NCBI GenBank assembly: GCA_964496975.1
Contig: CAZCBN010000080.1
Location: 1 to 13,809, forward strand
Source of the DNA: CAZCBN01 sp964496975
Lineage (GTDB): Bacteria > Planctomycetota > Phycisphaerae > Phycisphaerales > UBA1924
DNA: 13,809 bases
Direction of reading: 5' to 3'
The notes below the pieces were generated by a model. That model was not told the DNA's origin and did not search any database. It saw only the letters and a program-made list of their open reading frames with translations. This document shows positions 6,230-12,860 of the stretch, piece after piece. A program made the translations under genes and the position numbers. Position 1 is the first letter of the stretch. Each line of letters starts with the position of its first letter.

Positions 6230-7234
6230 ATGCCAAGCCTCCCGCATCGCCGAGCCGTCCGCGCCGCGTTCGCGCTGGGCGTCGTGCTGCACGCATGGGC
6301 CGCCGCGTCCGCGCCGGCCGTTGCCGCCGCGTCGGAAGCCGATGCCGCTGCCGCGCCGGCCGAGGGTGCGCCCGCGTCGGCGGTGCTCACGGTCGCCACG
6401 TTCAACATCCGCTTCGGCTCCGCGAACGACGGGCCCGACGCCTGGCCCCTCCGCCGCGACAAGGTGATCGCGACCATCGCCGACCTGTCGCCCGACGTGC
6501 TGGGCCTGCAAGAGGTCGAGGCGTTTCAGGCCCACGAGCTGCTCACGGCGTTGCCCCGCTACGCCTGCCTCGGCGCGCACCGCGACGACGGCCGCACCGC
6601 GGGCGAGGGGGCGCCGATTTTCTTTGACCGCACCCGCTTCACGGCCGCCGAGTCGGGCACCTTCTGGCTGTCAGGCACGCCCGACGCCATCGCCTCCGTG
6701 ACCTGGGACAACGCCATCACGCGCATCGCCGTGTGGGCCAGGCTTGTTGATCTCTCCACCGGCCGCGGCGTGTACGTGCTGAACGCCCACTTCGACCACG
6801 TGGGCCAGGCCAGCCGCGAGCAGGCCGCGCGCCTGCTGCGAACCCGCATCGCCGAGCTGACCACCCGCCCCGGCCGGGCCGACCCGGTGGTGGTGCTGGG
6901 CGACTTCAACGCCGACGAGAGCAACCCCGCCTTCGCCGCCATGCTGGCCCCCGACCCGCACCAGCCGCACGCCCCGGCCCCCCCGGCCGCCCCGGCCCCC
7001 CCGGCCCCCCCGGGCCCCACACTCACCGACCCCTACCGCGCCCTGCACCCCGAAGGCCCGGCTCACACCTTCACCGGCTTCCGGCTCGACCGGCCCCCCG
7101 CCAGCGGAAAGATCGACCACGTCTTCGTCTCCGCCGACCTGCGTCCCCTCGCCGCGGGCATCGACACCCGCACCATCGACGGCCGCTACCCCTCGGACCA
7201 CTTCCCCGTCTGGGCCCGCCTCGCCATCGACTGA
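6230..7234 (+). CDS. Secreted endonuclease/exonuclease/phosphatase (EEP) family protein
   Basis: A 334-residue metal-dependent phosphoesterase of the DNase I-like fold. The N-terminus has basic residues (HRR), a hydrophobic run (12-30) and AxA sites near 31-35, consistent with export. Catalytic motifs appear in the usual order: Asn59 (FNIRF), Glu95 (LQEVE), His187 (NAHFDHVG), Asp225/Asn227 (LGDFNAD), Asp296-His297 (KIDHVF) and Asp323-His324 (YPSDHFPV). Residues about 244-263 form a Pro/Ala-rich insertion between the GDFN and DPYR segments, encoded by C-rich repetitive DNA. Substrate is unknown: the family includes nucleases, sphingomyelinases and sugar-phosphate phosphatases. A position beside the permease gives no functional clue. 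Confidence 0.92.
   Translation: MPSLPHRRAVRAAFALGVVLHAWAAASAPAVAAASEADAAAAPAEGAPASAVLTVATFNIRFGSANDGPDAWPLRRDKVIATIADLSPDVLGLQEVEAFQAHELLTALPRYACLGAHRDDGRTAGEGAPIFFDRTRFTAAESGTFWLSGTPDAIASVTWDNAITRIAVWARLVDLSTGRGVYVLNAHFDHVGQASREQAARLLRTRIAELTTRPGRADPVVVLGDFNADESNPAFAAMLAPDPHQPHAPAPPAAPAPPAPPGPTLTDPYRALHPEGPAHTFTGFRLDRPPASGKIDHVFVSADLRPLAAGIDTRTIDGRYPSDHFPVWARLAID
6970..7018 (+). repeat. C-rich low-complexity tract inside the EEP-family gene
   Basis: Runs of seven to eight C separated by GG or GCC repeat several times and encode the Pro/Ala-rich loop of the EEP protein. The minus strand carries G-runs with potential to form a quadruplex. Such tracts vary in length by slippage and are prone to sequencing error. 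Confidence 0.6.
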
Positions 7235-7272
7235 GCCCGCCCCCGCCGCCCCGCCGCGGTCCCCGCCCGCGA

Positions 7273-7278
7273 TACCAT
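7273..7278 (+). promoter_or_regulatory. Candidate -10 box (TACCAT) for leaderless small gene
   Basis: GATACCAT is followed by ccgctc (6 nt) and the ATG at 7285, with no Shine-Dalgarno. The gene begins only 50 bp after the EEP stop, so this box would give it a separate transcript. Confidence 0.45.
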
Positions 7279-7284
7279 CCGCTC

Positions 7285-7593
7285 ATGCCGCCGACCAACG
7301 CCTCCGCCGCCAGCCAACCCTCGAACCAGCCGAGCGATTCGGCCACGCAGCCCTTCTCCTTCTCCCCCGGCCACCGGGTGCGCATCACCCAGCAAATCCC
7401 CCGTCGCACCGGCGTGCTGACCACCACCTTTGAGGGCGAGGTCGTCTCGTTCGGCCAGTCCAAGACCGGCTCCTGGTTCGCCCACTCCAAGGACAAAAAG
7501 CTCTGGCTGGACCGCGTGGAGCTCCGCAAGGCCGACGGCGAGATCGTCGTCGTGAACCTTGACCAGTACAGCCGCGTCGAGCGCCTCGACTAA
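7285..7593 (+). CDS. Small soluble protein of unknown function (102 aa)
   Basis: Not recognised with certainty. The first 23 residues are Ser/Gln/Pro-rich and look disordered. From about residue 27 the protein looks like a compact beta-rich domain: HRVRITQQI, then VLTTTFEGEVVSFGQSKTGSW, an acidic/basic turn HSKDKKLWLDRVELRK, and a C-terminal strand EIVVVNLDQYSRVE. This resembles small SH3-like barrel domains, but that is a guess from strand pattern. The amino-acid composition, balanced charge and host-type start signal argue that it is a real gene. It is the last host-style gene before the phage module. Confidence 0.75.
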   Translation: MPPTNASAASQPSNQPSDSATQPFSFSPGHRVRITQQIPRRTGVLTTTFEGEVVSFGQSKTGSWFAHSKDKKLWLDRVELRKADGEIVVVNLDQYSRVERLD

Positions 7594-7834
7594 GCCCAAC
7601 CGCCCGCGGCGCGTCCGCGCGTCAAGCGGTGCCTTCGTGACCGCCGGGCGGCGTGCGCGCGCCGGGGCTTGCCAGCCTGCGCCCGCGGCCACGATCCGCA
7701 AAAAATCTTGCATCGCTCCAAGTCTCGCGTTCGCCGCGTGTTGGCCGCCACGGCGGCGGCGTGGCCGCGCCGATGCTGAACCTTCACCGCCCGGCCCTGT
7801 GCGCACGCCGCGGCCCGCGAACCGCTGGGGTTGT

Positions 7835-7873
7835 GGGGGCCACGCGGCACGCAGCGTGCAGCCGCGGGCCCCC
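7835..7873 (+). promoter_or_regulatory. 16-bp imperfect hairpin in the portal leader
   Basis: GGGGGCC (7835-7841) pairs with GGCCCCC (7867-7873), CGCGG (7843-7847) with CCGCG (7862-7866), and CACG (7848-7851) with CGTG (7855-7858), around the loop CAG. There is a one-base bulge (A7842) and a three-base bulge (7859-7861). It ends 33 nt before the GTG start and overlaps the next hairpin by two bases. A terminator, RNA-stability element or protein-binding site are all possible; there is no U-tract. Confidence 0.6.
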
Positions 7874-7898
7874 CTCCGGATGGCTCCCCAGCGGAGGG
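7872..7898 (+). promoter_or_regulatory. Hairpin that masks the portal Shine-Dalgarno
   Basis: CCCTCCG (7872-7878) is the perfect complement of CGGAGGG (7892-7898), with a 13-nt loop. The right arm contains the strong Shine-Dalgarno GGAGGG (7893-7898), spaced 8 nt from the GTG at 7907, so the folded RNA would hide the ribosome site. A second pyrimidine patch in the loop, CTCC (7884-7887), could pair with the same GGAG. The Shine-Dalgarno decides the portal start codon. Confidence 0.6.
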
Positions 7899-7906
7899 TT
7901 CGCACC

Positions 7907-9505
7907 GTGCCGTACCGACTCGACGCCTTCGCCCCCCTCGGGCTGGACGAGGCCCGCCTCGACCACCTCATCGCCGAGCACCGCACGCGCCGCGTGCCCA
8001 GGCTCGAGACCTTCTGGCGCTACTTCCGAAACCCGATGGAGCCGCGGCCCGCGCCGCTCACGGTCGACGCCTTCACGCCCACCTCGGGCCGCCGCGCGTA
8101 CCGCCTCGCCCAGGAGGCCGGCCTGCCGAGCCGCCTCACCGCCGGCGACGGCAGCGTGGACCGCCCGCAGCGTGAGATCGTGATCGAGAACGACATCGCC
8201 TGGCGCATCCAGACGATGGTCGACTTCATGTTCGGCAAGCCCCTGCAGCTCCTCAGCACCGCGGCCGACGAGGGGCTCCGCCGCACCGTCGAGCGCGTGC
8301 TCGACGCGGTGTGGGAGGCCTCGGGCGGCATCGCGCTGCTGCAGGACATGGCGCTGCTGGGGCACGTCTACGGCTACGTCGACCTCGTGCTGCGGCTCGA
8401 CGAGTCGGCGCTCATCCACGACGCCGACAGCCTCCGCCTCGCGCTCGACAGCGGGTCGACCGAGGCGCTGAGCGACCTCATCCGCATCGAAGTGGTCGAG
8501 CCGCGCCGCGGCATCCCGGTGCTGCACCCGGCCGACTACCGGCGGCTGAACGCGTACATCATCCACGTCGACCGCGAGGCGAGCGGGGCCGCCGGGGCCG
8601 ACGCGCACGACGCGGGCACGCGAGAGGACGCGGAGTCTCCCGACACGCGGCCGATGTGGATCCGCCGCTGGTCGCCCAGGCCGGCGGGGCGTGGCGCGGC
8701 CCACGCGTCGTCGCACGGCGCGGCGCGGGGGCCGCGCACGGTGCAGGTGGTCGAGGTGCTGGGCCCGGGCGTGCGGCAGGTGTACCACGCGGGCGCGCTG
8801 GTGCGGGACGAGACGAGCGCGCTCCTGCCCGGCGTGCTGCCGGTGGCGCACATCCAGAACATCAGCCAGCCCTTCCGCTACGAGGGCGTGAGCGAGGTGG
8901 AGCCGCTCATCCCGCTGCAGGACGAGCTGAACACGCGGCTCAGCGACCGCGCGAACCGGGTGACGCTGCAGTCGTTCAAGATGTACCTGGCGAAGGGGTT
9001 TGAGCCGCTGGGTGACGCGACGATCGGCCCCGGGCAGCTCTGGCGCACCGACAACACCGAGGCGAGCATCGAGGCCTTCGGGGGCGACTCGGCGAGCCCG
9101 AGCGAGTCCGAGCACATCGAGCAGGTGCGCGAGGCGATGGACAAGCTCAGCGCCGTGCCCCCGCTCGCGGGCGGCGTGGTGCGGGCCAAGATCGGCAACC
9201 TGTCGAGCGCGAACGCGCTGCGCATCACGCTCCTGAGCCTCCTGAGCAAGACGGCGCGCAAGCGCGTCGCCTACGGGGCCGGCATCGCGCGGATCAGCCG
9301 CATGGTGCTGGCCGCGCTTGACGCCGCGGGCGTGCTGCGCACGGGCGCGGCGGAGCGGGGCGTGCGGCTCGTGTGGCCCGATCCGCAGCCGATCGAGCCG
9401 ACCGCCGAGGTGCAGGCCGCGCGGCAGAAGGTGGAGCTGGGCGTGCCGCAGGAGCGGGTGCTGGCCGAGCTGGGCTACGCCCCGACGGATCCCGGCATCG
9501 CGTGA
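7907..9505 (+). CDS. Phage portal protein (SPP1 gp6-like)
   Basis: Portals form the dodecameric ring at one capsid vertex through which DNA passes. This protein has 532 residues. It shows the portal pattern: an N-terminal helical part, a clip/stem region, NISQPFRYEGVSEVEPLIPLQDELNTRLSDRANR (318-351), very like the conserved SPP1 gp6-type segment, and a C-terminal helix NLSSANALRITLLSLLSKTARKR (431-453). Residues about 223-279 are a Gly/Ala/Arg/Asp-rich insertion without obvious structure. The start is the GTG at 7907, preceded at 8 nt by GGAGGG; an ATG at 7880 and a longer open frame lack a ribosome site. Codon use shifts from C-ending to G-ending codons around residue 215. The stop is 79 bp before the scaffold gene. 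No terminase lies upstream, where one would usually be found. Confidence 0.85.
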   Translation: MPYRLDAFAPLGLDEARLDHLIAEHRTRRVPRLETFWRYFRNPMEPRPAPLTVDAFTPTSGRRAYRLAQEAGLPSRLTAGDGSVDRPQREIVIENDIAWRIQTMVDFMFGKPLQLLSTAADEGLRRTVERVLDAVWEASGGIALLQDMALLGHVYGYVDLVLRLDESALIHDADSLRLALDSGSTEALSDLIRIEVVEPRRGIPVLHPADYRRLNAYIIHVDREASGAAGADAHDAGTREDAESPDTRPMWIRRWSPRPAGRGAAHASSHGAARGPRTVQVVEVLGPGVRQVYHAGALVRDETSALLPGVLPVAHIQNISQPFRYEGVSEVEPLIPLQDELNTRLSDRANRVTLQSFKMYLAKGFEPLGDATIGPGQLWRTDNTEASIEAFGGDSASPSESEHIEQVREAMDKLSAVPPLAGGVVRAKIGNLSSANALRITLLSLLSKTARKRVAYGAGIARISRMVLAALDAAGVLRTGAAERGVRLVWPDPQPIEPTAEVQAARQKVELGVPQERVLAELGYAPTDPGIA

Positions 9506-9570
9506 GCGGCGGGCGGAGGGGCGGTTTTCTCGGCGTGTTCTGGGTGTTTCGGGCGGAACAGTCGCATTTC

Positions 9571-9576
9571 AGGAGG
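9571..9576 (+). promoter_or_regulatory. Strong Shine-Dalgarno (AGGAGG) deciding the scaffold start
   Basis: AGGAGG stands 8 nt before the ATG at 9585. The frame is open upstream to 9318, overlapping the portal gene, but only this ATG has a ribosome site. Confidence 0.75.
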
Positions 9577-9584
9577 GCGTTGCC

Positions 9585-10139
9585 ATGCCCATGTTTGAAG
9601 GCGGAGTGGACGATGGTGCCCCGGGCGTTGATCCGGGGGCGAGCCTGGGGCAGTCAACGGGCACCGCGCCCGAGGCGAGCGGCCCGCCGCCGGGGCTGTC
9701 GCGGCGGTGCGAGGAGGCCGAGGCCCGCGCGGCGCGGGCGGCGCGGCGGGTCGAGGAGCTGGAGGCGGAGCTGGTGAGGCTCCGCGAGCGGCTCGCGATG
9801 TCGGAGCGGCGCATCGACATCGAGCGTGCGCTCGACGAGGCGGGCGCGATCGACAGCGAGGCGGTGCGGCTGCTGGTGGAGGAGCGGATCCGGGCGACGG
9901 AGAGCGAGGACGTGTCCTCGGCGGTGTCGGAGGTGAAGAGCAGGAAGCCGCACCTGTTCACGCCGCGGGGCGTGCCGGCGGCCCGGGCCTCGGGGGACGC
10001 GCTGATGAGCGCGGCGATGGCGGGGTCGGCCTCGGTGCCCGGGGGCGCGGAGGAGCTGGACGAGATGGCCGAGCGGGCGCGGGCCAGCGGCAGCCGCCGC
10101 GACATCGCGCGGTACCTGCAGGCGCGTCGGGGTCTTTGA
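9585..10139 (+). CDS. Putative capsid scaffolding protein
   Basis: A 184-residue protein, not clearly matched to a named family. Residues 1-37 are Gly/Pro-rich and probably disordered. Residues 39-76 form a strong charged coiled coil (repeats of Arg/Glu/Ala with Leu/Val at heptad spacing, such as RRVEELEAELVRLRERL). After a short linker come KPHLFTPRGVP (121-131) and a C-terminal helical tail ending ARYLQARRGL. Small size, coiled coil, high charge and the position between portal and major capsid genes are what one expects of a scaffold, which guides shell assembly and then leaves. A minor head protein is the alternative. Start at ATG 9585 by its AGGAGG. Confidence 0.6.
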   Translation: MPMFEGGVDDGAPGVDPGASLGQSTGTAPEASGPPPGLSRRCEEAEARAARAARRVEELEAELVRLRERLAMSERRIDIERALDEAGAIDSEAVRLLVEERIRATESEDVSSAVSEVKSRKPHLFTPRGVPAARASGDALMSAAMAGSASVPGGAEELDEMAERARASGSRRDIARYLQARRGL

Positions 10140-10195
10140 GCGGAAGGTCCCCGGGGCCGCGCGCGTGGCGCAGCGCTCGGGGTGGGTGGGCTGAG

Positions 10196-10215
10196 GGCGC
10201 GCGGGGTGGCGCGCC
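10196..10215 (+). promoter_or_regulatory. 7-bp hairpin upstream of the capsid gene
   Basis: GGCGCGC (10196-10202) pairs perfectly with GCGCGCC (10209-10215) around GGGGTG. It lies in the 121-bp gap between scaffold and capsid genes, 45 nt before the capsid ATG and clear of its ribosome site (GGAG, 10251-10254). It could stabilise a processed capsid mRNA or weaken read-through. Confidence 0.45.
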
Positions 10216-10260
10216 GGCGCGATCACACCGCCCGGGCTTCGGGCGAGAACGGAGACGACG

Positions 10261-11427
10261 ATGGCTTTTACCGGCAAGGCGACGTACGACGCGGGGGCGA
10301 CGCTGCCCGAGCTCGTGGAGGACGTGAGCGACATCATCGGCATCGTGAGCCCGCACGAGACGCCGCTGCTCGATCATCTGGGCGACCCCAAGCGGCCGGC
10401 GACGAGCACGGTGCACGAGTGGATCGAGGACACGCTGCTGCCCAACCTGGGGACGATCAACCAGGCGGGGATCGCGGGCAACGCGACGACGGTGACGGTG
10501 GCGGACTCGGGGCCGTTCCGCATCGGCGACCTGGTGCGGCCCGGGACCAGCACCGAGGTGATGATGGTGACGGCGATCAACAGCGGCACGAAGCAGCTCA
10601 CCGTGACGCGCGGCTACGGCGGCACGACGGCGGCGACGCTGGTGAACGCGATGGTGCTGACGATCCTGGGCAACGCGGCGCTCGAGGGGGATGTCGCAGG
10701 GTCGGCGCGGTTTACGAACCGGGCTCGTCGGTCCAACTTCACCCAGATTCTCGCGGCGACGGTCGAGGTGAGCGGGTCGATGCAGGCGGCGCGGTCGTAC
10801 GGCGTGCGCGACGAGCTGGACTACCAGAAGCAGGAGCGGCTGCGGGAGCTGCTGCGCGACCTTGAGAACACGGTGATCAACGGGGTGGCGCCGGCGGCGA
10901 CGCAGACGGGCAGCAGCACGGTGCGGCGCACGATGAACGGCATCACGAACACGATCGTGCGCAACCGCTTTGCGCCGAACGCCGGGGGCATTCCCGCGGG
11001 CGACGGGGCGGGGAGCGACGTGCTGAACGAGGCGGTGCTGAACGGGGCGCTGCGGGCGATCTGGGACCAGTCGAGCGGGTCGATCGACACGATCGTGTGC
11101 GGCGGGGCGCAGAAGCGGCGGATCAACGGGTTCGCGACGGGGTCGCGCGGCTACCTGCCGGAGGACACGCGGTACCGCGACCTGGTGAGCGTGTACGAGA
11201 GCGACTTCGGCGTGTGCCGGGTGGTGTTGAGCCGGTGGGTGCCGGCGGACACGGTGCTGCTGCTGGACTCGAGCCGCGTGTCGGTGCTGCCGCTGCAGGG
11301 GCGGAGCTTCCAGTTCAAGCCGCTGGCGGCGACGGGGGACTGCGTGAGCGGGCAGGTGATCGGGGAGTACACGCTGGAGATGAAGAACGAGAACGCGCAC
11401 GGCCTGATCCGCGGGCTGGCGGTGTGA
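10261..11427 (+). CDS. Major capsid protein, SU10/DUF5309 type (HK97-fold)
   Basis: Main shell protein, 388 residues, in the position expected after the scaffold. The N-terminal stretch LPELVEDVSDIIGIVSPHETPLLDHLG (15-41) is the hallmark of the SU10 major head protein family (PF17236): predicted ordered helix then SPxxTPLL. HEWIEDTL (52-59), VTRGYGGTT (115-123), RFTNRARRSNFTQI (150-163), VSGSMQAARSYGVRDELDYQK (170-190), the long spine-like helix ERLRELLRDLENTVING (192-208) and YRDLVSVYESDFGVCRVVLSR (305-325) also fit. There is no N-terminal delta domain and no protease gene nearby, consistent with a separate scaffold. Start at ATG 10261, with GGAG 6 nt upstream. The gene has G-ending codons and is flanked by hairpins on both sides. 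Confidence 0.85.
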   Translation: MAFTGKATYDAGATLPELVEDVSDIIGIVSPHETPLLDHLGDPKRPATSTVHEWIEDTLLPNLGTINQAGIAGNATTVTVADSGPFRIGDLVRPGTSTEVMMVTAINSGTKQLTVTRGYGGTTAATLVNAMVLTILGNAALEGDVAGSARFTNRARRSNFTQILAATVEVSGSMQAARSYGVRDELDYQKQERLRELLRDLENTVINGVAPAATQTGSSTVRRTMNGITNTIVRNRFAPNAGGIPAGDGAGSDVLNEAVLNGALRAIWDQSSGSIDTIVCGGAQKRRINGFATGSRGYLPEDTRYRDLVSVYESDFGVCRVVLSRWVPADTVLLLDSSRVSVLPLQGRSFQFKPLAATGDCVSGQVIGEYTLEMKNENAHGLIRGLAV

Positions 11428-11519
11428 GTGTTCGTTGTGCGGGCACGCCCGTACCCCCGACGCCGTGAGACTTGCGCGTGGGGGCGGGCCTGATCGGCGG
11501 GTTGGGTGGTGGGTTGGAG

Positions 11520-11577
11520 CGGGGCCGTGCCGGGGGGTGGCGGCCCCGCGGGCGGCGCGTGCGGAGACGCACGCGCC
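11520..11577 (+). terminator. Two tandem strong hairpins after the capsid gene
   Basis: First hairpin: CGGGGCCG (11520-11527) with CGGCCCCG (11541-11548), 8 bp, 13-nt loop. Second: GGCGCGTGCG (11554-11563) with CGCACGCGCC (11568-11577), 10 bp with the GNRA tetraloop GAGA, and further pairing possible outside a one-base bulge. Both lie in the 210-bp gap after the capsid stop. No U-tract follows, so partial termination or 3'-end protection of capsid mRNA is as likely as full termination. No gene is supported in the rest of this gap. Confidence 0.6.
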
Positions 11578-11624
11578 GGCCCTTGGTTGGGCGTGGTGGT
11601 GGGCGGGTTGGCGGCGCTGGCCGC

Positions 11625-11630
11625 GGGAGG
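11625..11630 (+). promoter_or_regulatory. Shine-Dalgarno (GGGAGG) deciding the neck-protein start
   Basis: GGGAGG stands 7 nt before the GTG at 11638. The frame is open back to 11506, through the second hairpin, but that part is low-complexity and has no ribosome site. Confidence 0.65.
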
Positions 11631-11637
11631 TACGGGC

Positions 11638-12267
11638 GTGTTTGCACTGGACCGTGACTTGCTGGTGTACGAGCCGTCGCTGTTCAACGACGTGGCGTGG
11701 ACGGGGCAGCGCGTGCTCGGCGGGACGCTGTCGACGTCGGGAACGGGGGCGACGATCGTGTCGTCGGAGCCGTCGCTCGCGGCGAGCGGGGTTGGGGTGG
11801 GGCACGTGGTGCTGATCGCGCGGACGCCTTACGAGGTGGTGGGCCTCGGCGCGGGAGGGGGAGGGGGGCTGGAGCTGTCGCGTGTGCGGGCGCGGGTGGA
11901 GGACGCGGCGTTGCCGCCGCCGGCGGTGAGCGGGGCGGCGTTTGAGGTGATGAGCTTTGGGCCGCAGCTGGCGGAGACGCACCGGCGGGTGCTGCGGATG
12001 CTGGGGTTCAACGAGGGAGACGACGAGTCGGTGGTCGTGAACCCGCGGGACCTGGTGATGCTGGAGTGCTTCGGGGCGCTGCACCTGATCTACGCGGCGG
12101 CGTCGGTGCTGGGCGGGCCGATGAGCGCGGAGGGGCAGCGGGCGGAGATGTACCGCCAGCGGTTCGCGGCGGAGCGGCACCGCGCGGTGGCGCGGCTGGA
12201 CCTGGATGGGGATGGGAAAGCGGAGGTGACGCGACGGCCGAACGCGTTGCGGTTGGTGCGGGTGTGA
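11638..12267 (+). CDS. Putative head-completion/neck (connector) protein
   Basis: A 209-residue protein, not matched to a named family. The N-terminal half looks beta-rich (residues 22-65 contain GTLSTSGTGATIVSS and VGHVVLIARTPYEVV), followed by a Gly-rich loop (70-77). The C-terminal half is helical: LAETHRRVLRMLGF (111-124), RDLVMLECFGALHLIYAAASVLGG (137-160), MYRQRFAAERHRAVARL (171-187). It closes with DLDGDGKAE (188-196), resembling a calcium-binding loop, and RRPNALRLVRV. The position directly after the major capsid gene and the helical C-terminal half fit a connector that joins portal and tail. The GTG start follows GGGAGG at 7 nt. The function is inferred from order, not from a recognised domain. 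Confidence 0.55.
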   Translation: MFALDRDLLVYEPSLFNDVAWTGQRVLGGTLSTSGTGATIVSSEPSLAASGVGVGHVVLIARTPYEVVGLGAGGGGGLELSRVRARVEDAALPPPAVSGAAFEVMSFGPQLAETHRRVLRMLGFNEGDDESVVVNPRDLVMLECFGALHLIYAAASVLGGPMSAEGQRAEMYRQRFAAERHRAVARLDLDGDGKAEVTRRPNALRLVRV

Positions 12268-12275
12268 GGGGGGGG

Positions 12276-12353
12276 ATCGGCCATCGGCCATCGGGGATTG
12301 GGGGGGAGGGGAGGGGAGGGGAGGGGAATGGGGAATGGGGAATGGGGAATGGG
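12276..12353. repeat. Compound short tandem repeat, 7-nt and 5-nt units
   Basis: The tract runs ATCGGCC twice, ATCGGGG, ATTGGGG, then four AGGGG units (12307-12326) and four AATGGGG units (12327-12353, the last ending T-less of one G). The 7-nt units look related to each other. It fills the 112-bp gap between the neck-like gene and the next gene. Closely spaced runs of four G could form a quadruplex on the plus strand. Confidence 0.85.
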
Positions 12354-12379
12354 TGTGAGGCTTTGGAAAGGGGGGTGAT

Positions 12380-12784
12380 GTGCTGTTTTTGAATCCTCGG
12401 ACGGTGCGGTTTGCGGGGGGAACGTGGGGGAATGTGGTGAGCGTGGCGGTGGAGCGCGCGGGGACGCGGGTGTTTGAGGAACGCGGCGAGGGTGGGGCGT
12501 ACCCGGTGCTCGCGGACGTTGCGGAGCAACGCGTGACGGTGACGGTGGTGCAGGAGCTGCACGGCGACGACCTGTCGGCGCCGCGGCCGGGGGAGGCCGG
12601 GACGCTGGTGTTCACGACGGCCGCGAGCGGGGGCTCGCCTGGGGCGAAGGACGTGAGCATCTCGTGCGTGGTGACAGATCTGACGTACACGCTGAGCCAG
12701 AAGACGGGGGCGTCGCGGAAGGTGGTGCTGACGGCGGTGAGCACGGATGGGGCGGCGGACCCGGTCGTTGTGACGGCGGCGTGA
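12380..12784 (+). CDS. Small beta-rich protein, possible tail tube or other virion protein
   Basis: Not recognised. It has 134 residues, few helices and many predicted strands: WGNVVSVAVERAG (16-28), QRVTVTVVQEL (50-60), GTLVFTTAA (74-82), KDVSISCVV (89-97), RKVVLTAVS (113-121). A small all-beta protein in this place is compatible with a tail-tube fold, but no signature supports that. The start is the GTG at 12380, after a run of six G (12370-12375) four nt upstream. An ATG two bases earlier is in another frame and stops after four codons. The gap before it is the tandem G-rich repeat. Confidence 0.6.
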   Translation: MLFLNPRTVRFAGGTWGNVVSVAVERAGTRVFEERGEGGAYPVLADVAEQRVTVTVVQELHGDDLSAPRPGEAGTLVFTTAASGGSPGAKDVSISCVVTDLTYTLSQKTGASRKVVLTAVSTDGAADPVVVTAA

Positions 12785-12860
12785 GGTGTGGGGCGTGGGG
12801 TGTGGCGCGTGAGGTGTGGGCCGGGATGCGGGGCGGGCGCGCGAGCGCGGGGGGTGAGGG

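Larger units (their letters stand above)
7594..7906 (+). other. 313-bp gene-free leader region before the portal gene
   Basis: No coding sequence is supported here. The portal frame stays open back to 7559, but its translation is Arg/Ala-rich without family similarity and overlaps the previous gene. The gap has no TA dinucleotide on the plus strand, so it lacks the TA-N3-T box seen before host genes. One A+T-rich patch, with six A at about 7700-7705, interrupts the G+C-rich sequence. The last 70 bases hold two hairpins described separately. No tRNA, att-like repeat or -35/-10 pair was recognised. Confidence 0.6.

Noticed and set aside
7697..7712. A-run in the portal leader as terminator or promoter
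   Set aside because: On the plus strand it is a run of A, not T, with no hairpin before it, and the gap has no TA dinucleotide to form a -10 box.
7559..7906. Upstream in-frame extension of the portal gene
   Set aside because: It overlaps the previous gene, is low-complexity, and has no ribosome site, whereas GTG 7907 has GGAGGG at 8 nt.
11506..11637. Upstream extension of the neck-like protein
   Set aside because: It would translate both capsid-downstream hairpins into Gly/Ala-rich sequence and lacks a ribosome site; GTG 11638 has GGGAGG.
9958..12744. 928-codon minus-strand open frame
   Set aside because: It runs across the capsid gene, hairpins and G-rich repeats and translates to Arg/Pro/His-rich sequence; the plus strand has recognisable proteins with ribosome sites.
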